DNA of 11,440 nt from an uncultured Bacteroidales bacterium (lineage in GTDB: Bacteria > Bacteroidota > Bacteroidia > Bacteroidales > Bacteroidaceae). The notes beneath the pieces were generated by a model. The model worked only from the letters and a program-made list of their open reading frames with translations. It searched no databases and was not told the origin of the DNA. Position numbers and translations under genes: made by a program. The DNA is taken from assembly GCA_902783615.1 (NCBI GenBank), contig CACZRQ010000152.1, forward strand, positions 1 to 11,440, written 5' to 3'. Below, in pieces: positions 1 to 5,549 of the stretch; positions within the stretch are counted from its first letter, which is position 1; each line of letters begins with the position of its first letter.

Positions 1-97
1 GCCGCTACAACCTGCTGCCCTTGCTGCGGTCAAGCCCTGGGGGATTCACAAGGAGCTGGCCGTATAGGACTTGCCCATGTGCTTTTTTCAGAAAAGC
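1..97 (-). ncRNA. ffs: Signal recognition particle RNA (small bacterial SRP / 4.5S type), 5' part, truncated by the window edge
   Basis: RNA scaffold of the signal recognition particle; it binds Ffh and targets nascent membrane and secreted proteins. Read on the minus strand, positions 49-43 give GUGAAUC, the same heptamer that precedes the Ffh-binding hairpin in Bacillus SRP RNA. It is followed by CAGG (39-36) and then GCAGCA (27-22), the two sides of the internal loop that Ffh recognises. The order and spacing match the family's most conserved domain. The hairpin tip appears to read CUUGA where many bacteria have GGAA. A promoter just upstream (103-133) suggests transcription begins near 97, but that end is an estimate. 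The 3' part lies beyond position 1. The identification rests on remembered family motifs, not on a covariance search. Confidence 0.82.
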
Positions 98-102
98 GAG
101 TG

Positions 103-133
103 CAAAGGTACAACTATTTTTCAATTCTGCAAT
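103..133 (-). promoter_or_regulatory. Bacteroidota-type promoter for the SRP RNA
   Basis: On the minus strand, ATTG (133-130, one mismatch to the -33 TTTG) is separated by exactly 19 nt from TACCTTTG (110-103), a perfect TAnnTTTG -7 box. This is the arrangement recognised by the Bacteroidota primary sigma factor. It points into the SRP RNA and predicts a start about 5-7 nt beyond the box. It is the best promoter in the window. Confidence 0.75.
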
Positions 134-153
134 AATATTTGCCAACTTTTTTA

Positions 154-161
154 TATCTTTG
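154..161 (+). promoter_or_regulatory. Candidate -7 box for the DUF4199-glycosyltransferase unit
   Basis: TATCTTTG is a perfect TAnnTTTG match. A start about 7 nt downstream would leave a leader of roughly 17 nt before the ATG at 185, which supports that start codon over the in-frame ATG at 71. No convincing -33 TTTG is seen at the expected distance. The box is divergent from the SRP RNA promoter. Confidence 0.5.
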
Positions 162-184
162 CCGCGTTAATCGATGAAATCAAT

Positions 185-727
185 ATGATTGAAGACAGAA
201 GGAATTTGCAAAAGGTATCCATGGCAGCCGGCACCATCATGGGAATTTACTGGATTTTTAAGTTCATTTTCTTCCCCATAGGCATGTCTATGCCCTTCAT
301 TATGCTGGTGTTTGGCCTGTTAACCTTTTTCGTGCCTTTCATCGGCTATCGCCTGGTGTGCCTCTATCGCGACAAATACTCCAACAACAACGGTAGCATC
401 GGATTCATCCACGCATTCACCTTCTGTCTGTTCATGTATATGTATGCCTCCTTGCTCACTTCCGTATGTCATCTGGTGTATTTTCAGTTCATCGACCACG
501 GCTTTGTGCTGGAGAGGCTACAGGATATGCTTCAAACGGTGAAAGACAGTCCGTTGCCAGGTACAGACGACTATGTTAAACAATATCAGTTGGCCATCGA
601 CACCTATTCAGTCATGAGTCCCGTTGACATCACCCTGCAACTGGTGAGTCAGAACATGTTCTACGGATTGCTGATGGCTTTACCAACTGCCATGATAGCC
701 AAACGCAAGATTAAAAAAGAAAACTAA
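185..727 (+). CDS. DUF4199 family integral membrane protein
   Basis: A 180-residue membrane protein of unknown function. It has about four hydrophobic segments: near residues 13-33 and 36-58 (an IGYRLVCLYRDKY sequence follows the second), near 75-98, and near the C-terminus (LLMALPTAMIAKRKIKKEN, ending in a positively charged tail). This layout fits DUF4199, a family largely confined to Bacteroidota and often found just upstream of a family 2 glycosyltransferase, as here (3 nt gap). I chose ATG 185 over the upstream in-frame ATG at 71. The extra 38 codons would run through the promoter region and encode no conserved-looking sequence, and a -7 box lies at 154-161. The pairing suggests a role linked to lipid-carried sugar transfer at the inner membrane, but that is inference from context only. 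Confidence 0.8.
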   Translation: MIEDRRNLQKVSMAAGTIMGIYWIFKFIFFPIGMSMPFIMLVFGLLTFFVPFIGYRLVCLYRDKYSNNNGSIGFIHAFTFCLFMYMYASLLTSVCHLVYFQFIDHGFVLERLQDMLQTVKDSPLPGTDDYVKQYQLAIDTYSVMSPVDITLQLVSQNMFYGLLMALPTAMIAKRKIKKEN

Positions 728-730
728 AGC

Positions 731-1687
731 ATGGATATTTCAGTTGTAATACCATTATATAATGAGGAAGAATCACTCGGCGAGCTGCATGCTTGGATCC
801 AGCAAGTGATGGAGGCCAACCATTTCAGCTACGAGGTGATCTTCATCGACGATGGATCGAACGACGGATCATGGCAAGTGATAGAACACCTGCAACAAGC
901 CCATCCCGAGGTTCGAGGCATCAAGTTCCGTCGCAACTATGGAAAGTCGCCTGCCCTGTACTGTGGCTTCAAGGCTGCCCAAGGTCAGGTGGTGATTACC
1001 ATGGATGCCGACCTGCAGGACTCGCCCGATGAGATACCGGCTCTCTACAAGATGATTGCAGAAGAAGGCTACGACCTGGTGAGCGGATGGAAGAAGAAAC
1101 GCTACGACCCACTATCCAAGACATTGCCTACCAAGCTGTTCAACGCCACGGCCCGAGCTGCCAGTGGCATACACAACCTGCACGACTTCAACTGTGGGCT
1201 GAAAGCCTACCGTCAGGAGGTGGTGAAGAACATCGAGGTGTTTGGCGAGATGCATCGCTACATACCTTGGTTAGCCAAGAATGCCGGTTTCACCAAAATT
1301 GGCGAGAAGGTGGTGCAACATCAGGCACGCAAGTACGGCAAGACCAAGTTTGGCTTGAACCGCTTCATCAACGGCTACTTAGACTTGCTTACGCTGTGGT
1401 TCCTCTCCACTTTTGGCGTGCAACCCATGCACCTGTTTGGCACCTTGGGCTCGCTGATGTTCCTGATTGGTCTCATCTCTGTCATGATTGTGGGCGGAAA
1501 CAAACTGTATTACATCTTGAACAATCTGCCTCACCGACTGGTGACCGATTCACCCTATTTCTACCTGGCACTCACATCGATGATTATCGGTACACAACTC
1601 TTTGTGGCAGGTTTCTTGGGCGAGTTGATTTCACGAAACAGTGAGGAGAGGAATAAATACCAAATTGAGAAAACGATTGGAAATTGA
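731..1687 (+). CDS. Family 2 glycosyltransferase, polyprenyl-phosphate sugar transferase type (GtrB/ArnC/DPM1-like)
   Basis: Probably transfers a sugar from a nucleotide donor to undecaprenyl phosphate on the cytoplasmic face of the inner membrane. The 318-residue protein opens with the GT-A strand VVIPLYNEEESL (5-16). It has the acidic pair in FIDDGSNDGS (38-47), the metal-binding DAD of MDADLQDSPDE (91-101), HDFNCGLKAYR (151-161), and the basic KYGKTKFGLNRF (201-212) typical of this subgroup. Two transmembrane helices follow near 233-256 and 277-300. Length and order are normal for GtrB-like enzymes. The actual sugar and the end product (O-antigen, lipid A or glycoprotein decoration) cannot be told from sequence. 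It starts 3 nt after the DUF4199 gene and is probably co-transcribed with it. The stop codon (1685-1687) lies inside the first unit of the repeat array that begins at 1682, so the last residues (TIGN) may reflect repeat encroachment. Confidence 0.92.
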   Translation: MDISVVIPLYNEEESLGELHAWIQQVMEANHFSYEVIFIDDGSNDGSWQVIEHLQQAHPEVRGIKFRRNYGKSPALYCGFKAAQGQVVITMDADLQDSPDEIPALYKMIAEEGYDLVSGWKKKRYDPLSKTLPTKLFNATARAASGIHNLHDFNCGLKAYRQEVVKNIEVFGEMHRYIPWLAKNAGFTKIGEKVVQHQARKYGKTKFGLNRFINGYLDLLTLWFLSTFGVQPMHLFGTLGSLMFLIGLISVMIVGGNKLYYILNNLPHRLVTDSPYFYLALTSMIIGTQLFVAGFLGELISRNSEERNKYQIEKTIGN

Positions 1688-1730
1688 CAATTGACGATTG
1701 ACAATTGACGATTGACGATTGACGATTGAC
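1682..1730. repeat. Array of seven 7-bp tandem repeats, RATTGAC
   Basis: Seven uninterrupted, in-register heptamers, in the order A,A,G,A,G,G,G-ATTGAC, with only the first base varying between A and G. A near copy, GATTGGA (1675-1681), precedes them in the same register. Degenerate units (AATTAAG, AATGAAG) lead on to the next gene's start. The stop codon of the glycosyltransferase is in the first full unit. On the minus strand the array is open and translates to a 7-residue periodic peptide, because three 7-nt units make seven codons; that is not a gene. Confidence 0.95.
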
Positions 1731-1745
1731 AATTAAGAATGAAGA

Positions 1746-2267
1746 ATGAATGATATGAGGAAACTGATTCCGATTATATTGACCATAGGATGTGTGATAG
1801 CCAGCATCGTTGCCTGCACGGAAGACGATGACTGCTCGGGCAATGCACGCCACATGATGACTGCCAAAATACTGACGATGGTGCAAACCGACTCGGCCAA
1901 GTGGGCAACGTCCTACTCGCTCGACTCGCTCACCGTCTATGCCTTTGGCACCGACTCCATCATCATCAACGACGAAACGGAAGTTTCTTCGGTGAGATTG
2001 CCCTTGCGCACCAACGTGGAGGAAACCACACTGGTGTTCAGCTACACATTCCATGCAGGCGACACCCTGCCTCAGCACAACGACAAAGACACCATCGTGT
2101 TCCGACACATCAACACGCCTTATTTCTTGACGTTAGACTGCAACTTCGTGGTGAAGCAGGAAGTAACCGACCTGCGCTACACCACCCATGTGCTCGACTC
2201 TATAATAATCGTTAATCCAACAGCAAGCTTAGATGATGGGACAGAGAATCTTAAGATATATTATTAG
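1746..2267 (+). CDS. DUF6452 family lipoprotein
   Basis: Small exported lipoprotein of unknown function, 173 residues. The N-terminus MRKLIPIILTIGCVIASIVAC is a typical lipoprotein signal, with lipobox IVAC and the lipidated Cys at 24. An acidic stretch, TEDDD, follows, a usual feature of Bacteroidota surface or outer-membrane lipoproteins. The remainder is polar and beta-rich in appearance, with no recognisable catalytic motif. Assignment to DUF6452 rests on length, the lipobox and its immediate pairing with a DUF6048 gene, which I recall as a standard neighbour in Bacteroidota. Start choice is uncertain: ATG 1755 would place Arg-Lys right after Met and is as likely as 1746. It follows the repeat array after about 15 nt and overlaps the next gene by 35 nt, so the two are probably translationally coupled. 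Confidence 0.72.
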   Translation: MNDMRKLIPIILTIGCVIASIVACTEDDDCSGNARHMMTAKILTMVQTDSAKWATSYSLDSLTVYAFGTDSIIINDETEVSSVRLPLRTNVEETTLVFSYTFHAGDTLPQHNDKDTIVFRHINTPYFLTLDCNFVVKQEVTDLRYTTHVLDSIIIVNPTASLDDGTENLKIYY

Positions 2268-3000
2268 CTTCTTGCTGCTGTTGGCAATCGTAGAGCCCCT
2301 GCCCGTGCAGGCGCAACAGCGAAATAACAGGCAAACGTCGCAACAACAGAAGAAAAAGCGCGAGAAGACTTTGCCAGAGGTGAACTATCCCCTGATGAAT
2401 GGCATCGATGTGGGTGTGGATATCCTCTCGCCAATCATCAAGGCATTTGGATCGGATTTCATGTCGGCCGAAGCTATGGTGGACGTGAACCTCTACAACC
2501 GCTATTTCCCCACTGTGGAGATAGGCTATGGAGGAGGCAAAGCCGTTAACGACTACGACATACACATCAAGACGTCAGCACCTTATTTCCGCTTGGGCAT
2601 CGACTACAACACTTTCTGGAAGAAAGCCCACGGCAACCTGCTCACAGTGGGTTTGCGATATGGCTTCAGTTCGGGCAAGTACGATGTGACGGCACCCGAC
2701 GTGTCGGATCCCCATTACGAGACGGGAGCGGCTTTGACCAACCTGACCGATAACATCTGGGGTGACTCGTCCAACTACGTGCACGAGGGTATGAAATACA
2801 CCATGCACTGGGTGGAGTTCACTTTCGGCCTACGAGCAAACGTGGCCAAGCACATCAAGATGGGACTGATGCTCAGGATCAAGCATAAACTGAAGGCTTC
2901 GACAGATCGCTTTGGCGATCCCTACTACATACCAGGCTTCGGCCGTTACGATTCCAACAACACAGGTATCACCTATTCTATAATATATCAATTGAAATGA
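2233..3000 (+). CDS. DUF6048 family protein, probable outer-membrane beta-barrel
   Basis: A 255-residue exported protein. A signal peptide covers about residues 1-27 (basic start, hydrophobic ISFLLLLAIV, cleavage near VQAQ). A Gln/Lys/Arg-rich linker (about 28-45) follows, then alternating beta-strand-like segments with many aromatic and glycine residues (e.g. VEIGYGGGKAV, LTVGLRYGFSSG, VEFTFGLRANV), ending ITYSIIYQLK. This is the look of a small eight- to ten-strand outer-membrane barrel and agrees with DUF6048. The function is unknown. The start lies 35 nt inside the lipoprotein gene (ATG 2233, or the adjacent ATG 2236), and its stop overlaps mntP by ATGA. A lipoprotein and a barrel made together may act as a pair at the outer membrane; this is inference. 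Confidence 0.75.
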   Translation: MMGQRILRYIISFLLLLAIVEPLPVQAQQRNNRQTSQQQKKKREKTLPEVNYPLMNGIDVGVDILSPIIKAFGSDFMSAEAMVDVNLYNRYFPTVEIGYGGGKAVNDYDIHIKTSAPYFRLGIDYNTFWKKAHGNLLTVGLRYGFSSGKYDVTAPDVSDPHYETGAALTNLTDNIWGDSSNYVHEGMKYTMHWVEFTFGLRANVAKHIKMGLMLRIKHKLKASTDRFGDPYYIPGFGRYDSNNTGITYSIIYQLK

Positions 3001-3578
3001 GTACGTTAGATATCTGGTTGATTGCGGTAAGTCTGGCCATGGATTGTCTGGCAGTGTCCATCGCAAGCGGCATCATGCAAAAGCGGTATGTGTGGAGCAA
3101 CATGCTGCCCATGGCCTTGAGCTTCGGGTGGTTCCAAGGCATGATGTGTGCCCTCGGCTGGCTGGCATTCACCTATTTCAGCGGATGGGTGGAGAGCGTT
3201 GACCATTGGATTGCCTTCGGCCTGCTGGCCATGATTGGAGGCAAGATGATCAAAGACGGTTTGTCGGATGGCGATGAAGAGCGCCACTTCAACCCCTCTT
3301 CGACCTGGGTGATACTCACGTTGGCCGTAGCCACCAGCATCGATGCTTTGGCCGTTGGCATCTCGTTTGCCTGCTTGAGCTACAACAAGTTCAGTGACAT
3401 CACCTACCCTGTGGTGGTCATTGGTTTTGTATCGTTGGTGTTCTCGCTGTTGGGCCTCTTTCTGGGGGTTACCTTCGGCAAGCGCATAGAAAAGAAATTA
3501 AAACCCGAACTGGCAGGAGGCATCATCCTCGTGCTGATAGGAATAAAGATATTAATTGAACATTTAAACGTAATATGA
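2997..3578 (+). CDS. mntP: Manganese efflux pump MntP
   Basis: Exports Mn2+ across the inner membrane, protecting against manganese excess. The 193-residue length and six hydrophobic segments are standard. The two halves carry the family's repeated acidic motif: SLAMDCLAVSIASG (12-25, Asp16) and VATSIDALAVGISF (111-124, Asp116). GGKMIKDGL (81-89) and a C-terminal ELAGGIILVLIGIKILIEHL helix also fit MntP. It begins at an ATGA overlap with the DUF6048 gene and ends at an ATGA overlap with apbE, so it is translated from a polycistronic message. No leader space exists for the yybP-ykoY manganese riboswitch that controls mntP in some other bacteria, so any Mn control would have to act upstream of the whole unit. 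Confidence 0.93.
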   Translation: MSTLDIWLIAVSLAMDCLAVSIASGIMQKRYVWSNMLPMALSFGWFQGMMCALGWLAFTYFSGWVESVDHWIAFGLLAMIGGKMIKDGLSDGDEERHFNPSSTWVILTLAVATSIDALAVGISFACLSYNKFSDITYPVVVIGFVSLVFSLLGLFLGVTFGKRIEKKLKPELAGGIILVLIGIKILIEHLNVI

Positions 3579-4600
3579 AAAAGAAGAATTTCATCTGGCT
3601 GGTCTTGTTGGTGATTGGCGCAGCCTTGGTGCTGCTTAAGCAAAACGGCATCATTTCATGGGGTGAGACTAAATCTTATCGTACTGAGAAAGGCTTGGTC
3701 TTCGGCACCATGTATAACATTACTTACGAGTCTGAGAATTCCCTGAGATTAGACATCGACAAAGAGTTGGACAACTTCAACAACTCACTGTCGATGTTCA
3801 ACCCAAACTCCATCATCAGTCTTTCGAACAAGAACGAGGATGTCACTGTCGATAGCCTCTTCACCAACGTGTTCCAGAAGGCGATGTCGATTTCCGAAGC
3901 CACCGATGGTTGCTTCGACATCACTGTGGCTCCCCTGGTGAATGCCTGGGGGTTCGGCTTCTCTGAGAGCATGAACATGAACAAGGCAAAGGTCGATAGC
4001 ATCTTGAAGTTCATCGGTTGGCAGAAGGTTCAGCTCAAAGACAATAAGGTGGTGAAACAAGACCCTCGCATCATGCTCGACTGCAGTGCCATCGCCAAAG
4101 GCTATTCCGTTGATGTGATTGCCAACTTGCTGAGACGTAAGGGAGTGAAGAATTTCATGGTAGATATCGGTGGCGAAGTAGTGGTATCAGGCGTCAATGC
4201 TTCAGGCAATAACTGGCGCATCGGCGTGAGCAAGCCTGACGATGACCCACTGAGTCGCAACAACAATTTGCAGACCATCTTGGACATTACCGACCTGGGT
4301 ATTGCCACCAGCGGTAACTACCGCAACTTCTATTACAAGGATGGTATGAAATATGCCCACACCATCGATCCCAAGACGGGTTATCCCGTGCAGGACCGCA
4401 TCTTGAGTGCCACTGTGATAGCCCAGGATTGCATGACTGCCGATGCCTATGCCACTGCCTTCATGGTGATGGGTCTGGAACGTGCCAAGGAAATGACCGA
4501 GCAACATCCCGAGCTCGATGCCTACTTCATCTATAGCGATGATAAAGGCAACTACCAAACCTACATGACCGATGGCATGAAGAAGTTTGTGAGGGAATAA
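3575..4600 (+). CDS. apbE: FAD:protein FMN transferase (ApbE family)
   Basis: Attaches FMN from FAD to Thr/Ser residues of exported flavoproteins such as NqrB/C and RnfG subunits; needs Mg2+. The 341-residue protein has a basic N-terminus and one membrane segment (about 6-22). The Cys-free segment suggests an uncleaved anchor or an ordinary signal, not a lipoprotein. Family motifs appear in order: GTMYNITY (44-51), SLSMFNPNS (71-79), FDITVAPLVNAWGFG (114-128), AIAKGYSVD (172-180), DIGGEV (197-202), AHTIDPKTGYP (261-271) and ADAYATAFMVMG (289-300). All the usual binding segments are present and the length is normal. It overlaps mntP by ATGA, and a strong terminator follows 30 nt after the stop, marking the end of the operon. 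The flavoprotein substrate is not in this window. Confidence 0.94.
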   Translation: MKKKNFIWLVLLVIGAALVLLKQNGIISWGETKSYRTEKGLVFGTMYNITYESENSLRLDIDKELDNFNNSLSMFNPNSIISLSNKNEDVTVDSLFTNVFQKAMSISEATDGCFDITVAPLVNAWGFGFSESMNMNKAKVDSILKFIGWQKVQLKDNKVVKQDPRIMLDCSAIAKGYSVDVIANLLRRKGVKNFMVDIGGEVVVSGVNASGNNWRIGVSKPDDDPLSRNNNLQTILDITDLGIATSGNYRNFYYKDGMKYAHTIDPKTGYPVQDRILSATVIAQDCMTADAYATAFMVMGLERAKEMTEQHPELDAYFIYSDDKGNYQTYMTDGMKKFVRE

Positions 4601-4629
4601 CATCGATCAAGTTAGACAATTTTTTATAG

Positions 4630-4661
4630 CAAGGGGGCTTTTGCCCCCCTTGTCTCTTTTT
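4630..4661 (+). terminator. Rho-independent terminator after apbE
   Basis: A G-rich arm (4630-4638) pairs with a C-rich arm (4643-4652) around a TTTT loop, with one extra C bulged. A T-rich tail (4653-4661) follows. It sits 30 nt past the apbE stop and closes the + strand unit. Confidence 0.85.
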
Positions 4662-4851
4662 ATCAGCAATATTAATCTGTTATTATGAAAAAGCCTCAAA
4701 ATGCCGTTGATTTTGCCTGAAAACATGCGTTATTTTGGTGCGTTAATTCGCTTTGCAGCAGGGTGTTCTGGGCTCTTTGCGCAGGCATTTTTGCGGCCAC
4801 GTTAGGGCGCAAGATTTTCTTAGTTGGGGCGTAAAAATGGGGTGGGTAGCG
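4662..4851. other. Gene-free spacer with a mixed-composition segment of unknown nature
   Basis: No credible gene is seen. From about 4700 to 4850 the base composition is richer in G+C than the flanks, more like coding DNA. It contains short internal repeats: TGCGTTA at 4726-4732 and 4739-4745, and similar TTGCG words around 4777-4795. A 63-codon minus frame (4887-4696) crosses it but starts inside the adjacent repeat structure, has no ribosome-binding or promoter signal, and shows no recognised motif. The segment could be a remnant of a coding sequence, an untranslated RNA or a dispersed repeat. Confidence 0.5.
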
Positions 4852-5056
4852 ATGACAAATGACAGATGACAGTTTTCTGGTGAGCATACATCATCACTCC
4901 TTACCGCTCCTTACCGCTATTACCACTACTTACTACTACTATATACTTACTATATATATTATATATATAATATATATTATATATAATAAAATTATGTCCA
5001 TTATTTATTCATCCGTATAGGTATGCCCTAAGAAACTGTCATCTGTCATCCGTCAT
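4852..5056. repeat. 205-bp inverted-repeat structure with heptamer-built ends (MITE-like or intergenic repeat element)
   Basis: The ends 4852-4875 and 5033-5056 are 24-bp inverted repeats matching at 22 of 24 positions. Each arm is three 7-bp units (ATGACAA, ATGACAG, ATGACAG on the left; ATGACGG, ATGACAG, ATGACAG read inward from the right on the minus strand) plus a few bases. Inside are two exact 10-bp units CTCCTTACCG (4897-4906, 4907-4916) decaying into CTATTACCA and CTACTTACTA. An AT-only tract with a perfect palindrome (4952-4977) follows, lying almost at the centre of the structure. No flanking target-site duplication and no encoded protein are seen. It sits between converging genes. 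Confidence 0.7.
4952..4977. repeat. Perfect 26-bp AT-only palindrome
   Basis: Every position from 4952 to 4977 pairs with its mirror position (centre 4964.5). All bases are A or T, within a longer TA-rich tract (4951-4994). It could extrude as a cruciform or act as a weak bidirectional termination hairpin between the converging apbE and DUF486 transcripts. The role is unknown. Confidence 0.85.
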
Positions 5057-5084
5057 AGATTGCCATGAAAAGGCAATTGCGTGT

Positions 5085-5453
5085 TTACTTCAAGAACACC
5101 AGATAAACGGCGAGGACTAAGCAGAGGAAGGCGGCAAAATGGTTCCAGTGAAGAGCCTCGCCCTTGAAGAGTACCGTGGTGAAGACGGTGAAGATGATGA
5201 GGGTGATGGCCTCCTGAATGACCTTGAGCTGCATCAGGGAGAACGGACCGCCATTCTCATGGAAGCCAATGCGGTTTGCGGGTACTTGGCAACAGTACTC
5301 GAAAAAGGCAAGACCCCAACTCAACAGGATGATGGCAAACAAGGGCCAGGAGGTGGAAATCTTCATCTCCTGCAACTTCAAATGACCGTACCAGGCGAAG
5401 GTCATGAAGATGTTAGAAACTATTAATAATAATATGGTGTAAAGCGCTTTCAT
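5085..5453 (-). CDS. DMT-superfamily small membrane protein (DUF486)
   Basis: A 122-residue protein with four transmembrane helices (about residues 3-21, 31-49, 68-88 and 97-120 by hydrophobicity), the size and layout of DUF486. The signature FEYCCQVPANRIG in the loop after helix 2 is the family's hallmark. The family is related to the drug/metabolite transporter superfamily and to small EmrE-like proteins, but the substrate is unknown. The frame is open to a TTG at 5489, but ATG 5453 gives the usual N-terminus (MKALYTILLL) and lies about 17 nt after the predicted transcription start. It is the only protein gene on the minus strand here, convergent with apbE and divergent from the TPR gene. 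A small 6-bp hairpin (5059-5077) follows its stop but lacks a T tract. Confidence 0.88.
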   Translation of the reverse strand: MKALYTILLLIVSNIFMTFAWYGHLKLQEMKISTSWPLFAIILLSWGLAFFEYCCQVPANRIGFHENGGPFSLMQLKVIQEAITLIIFTVFTTVLFKGEALHWNHFAAFLCLVLAVYLVFLK

Positions 5454-5476
5454 CTTAATCTTTTTAAAATCGCGCA

Positions 5477-5484
5477 CAAAATTA
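5477..5484 (-). promoter_or_regulatory. Candidate -7 box for the DUF486 gene
   Basis: Minus strand TAATTTTG is a perfect TAnnTTTG box. It predicts a start near 5470 and a 17-nt leader to ATG 5453. The -33 position (TGAA at 5507-5504) is poor. Confidence 0.5.
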
Positions 5485-5516
5485 GTCAAAAAATCGGATT
5501 ATATTCATTTTATTTG

Positions 5517-5524
5517 TATTTTTG
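5517..5524 (+). promoter_or_regulatory. Candidate -7 box for the TPR/PD40 gene
   Basis: TATTTTTG matches TAnnTTTG. A start near 5531 would exclude the in-frame ATG at 5526 and favour the ATGs at 5550-5556. No good -33 element is seen, and the AT-rich setting makes chance matches likely. Confidence 0.4.
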
Positions 5525-5549
5525 AATGCGAAGAATTGAATTTTTGACC

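Noticed and set aside
71..184. N-terminal extension of the DUF4199 protein from ATG 71
   Set aside because: The extension crosses two promoter boxes and the likely SRP RNA start, and encodes no conserved-looking sequence.
1584..2108. Minus-strand open frame of 174 codons with a periodic IVNCQSS-like peptide
   Set aside because: It is antisense to two good genes. The periodic peptide is only the 7-bp array read in frame, since three units equal seven codons. No start or promoter signal.
4696..4887. Possible 63-residue minus-strand gene
   Set aside because: Starts inside the inverted-repeat arm, no ribosome-binding or -7 signal, no family recognised; kept only as a note in the spacer entry.
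4852..5056. CRISPR array or insertion sequence
   Set aside because: Repeat units are 7 and 10 bp with no unique spacers, and there is no transposase frame; neither model fits.
5059..5077. Terminator for the DUF486 gene
   Set aside because: The 6-bp hairpin lies right after the stop on the minus strand but is not followed by a T run, so termination there is unsupported.
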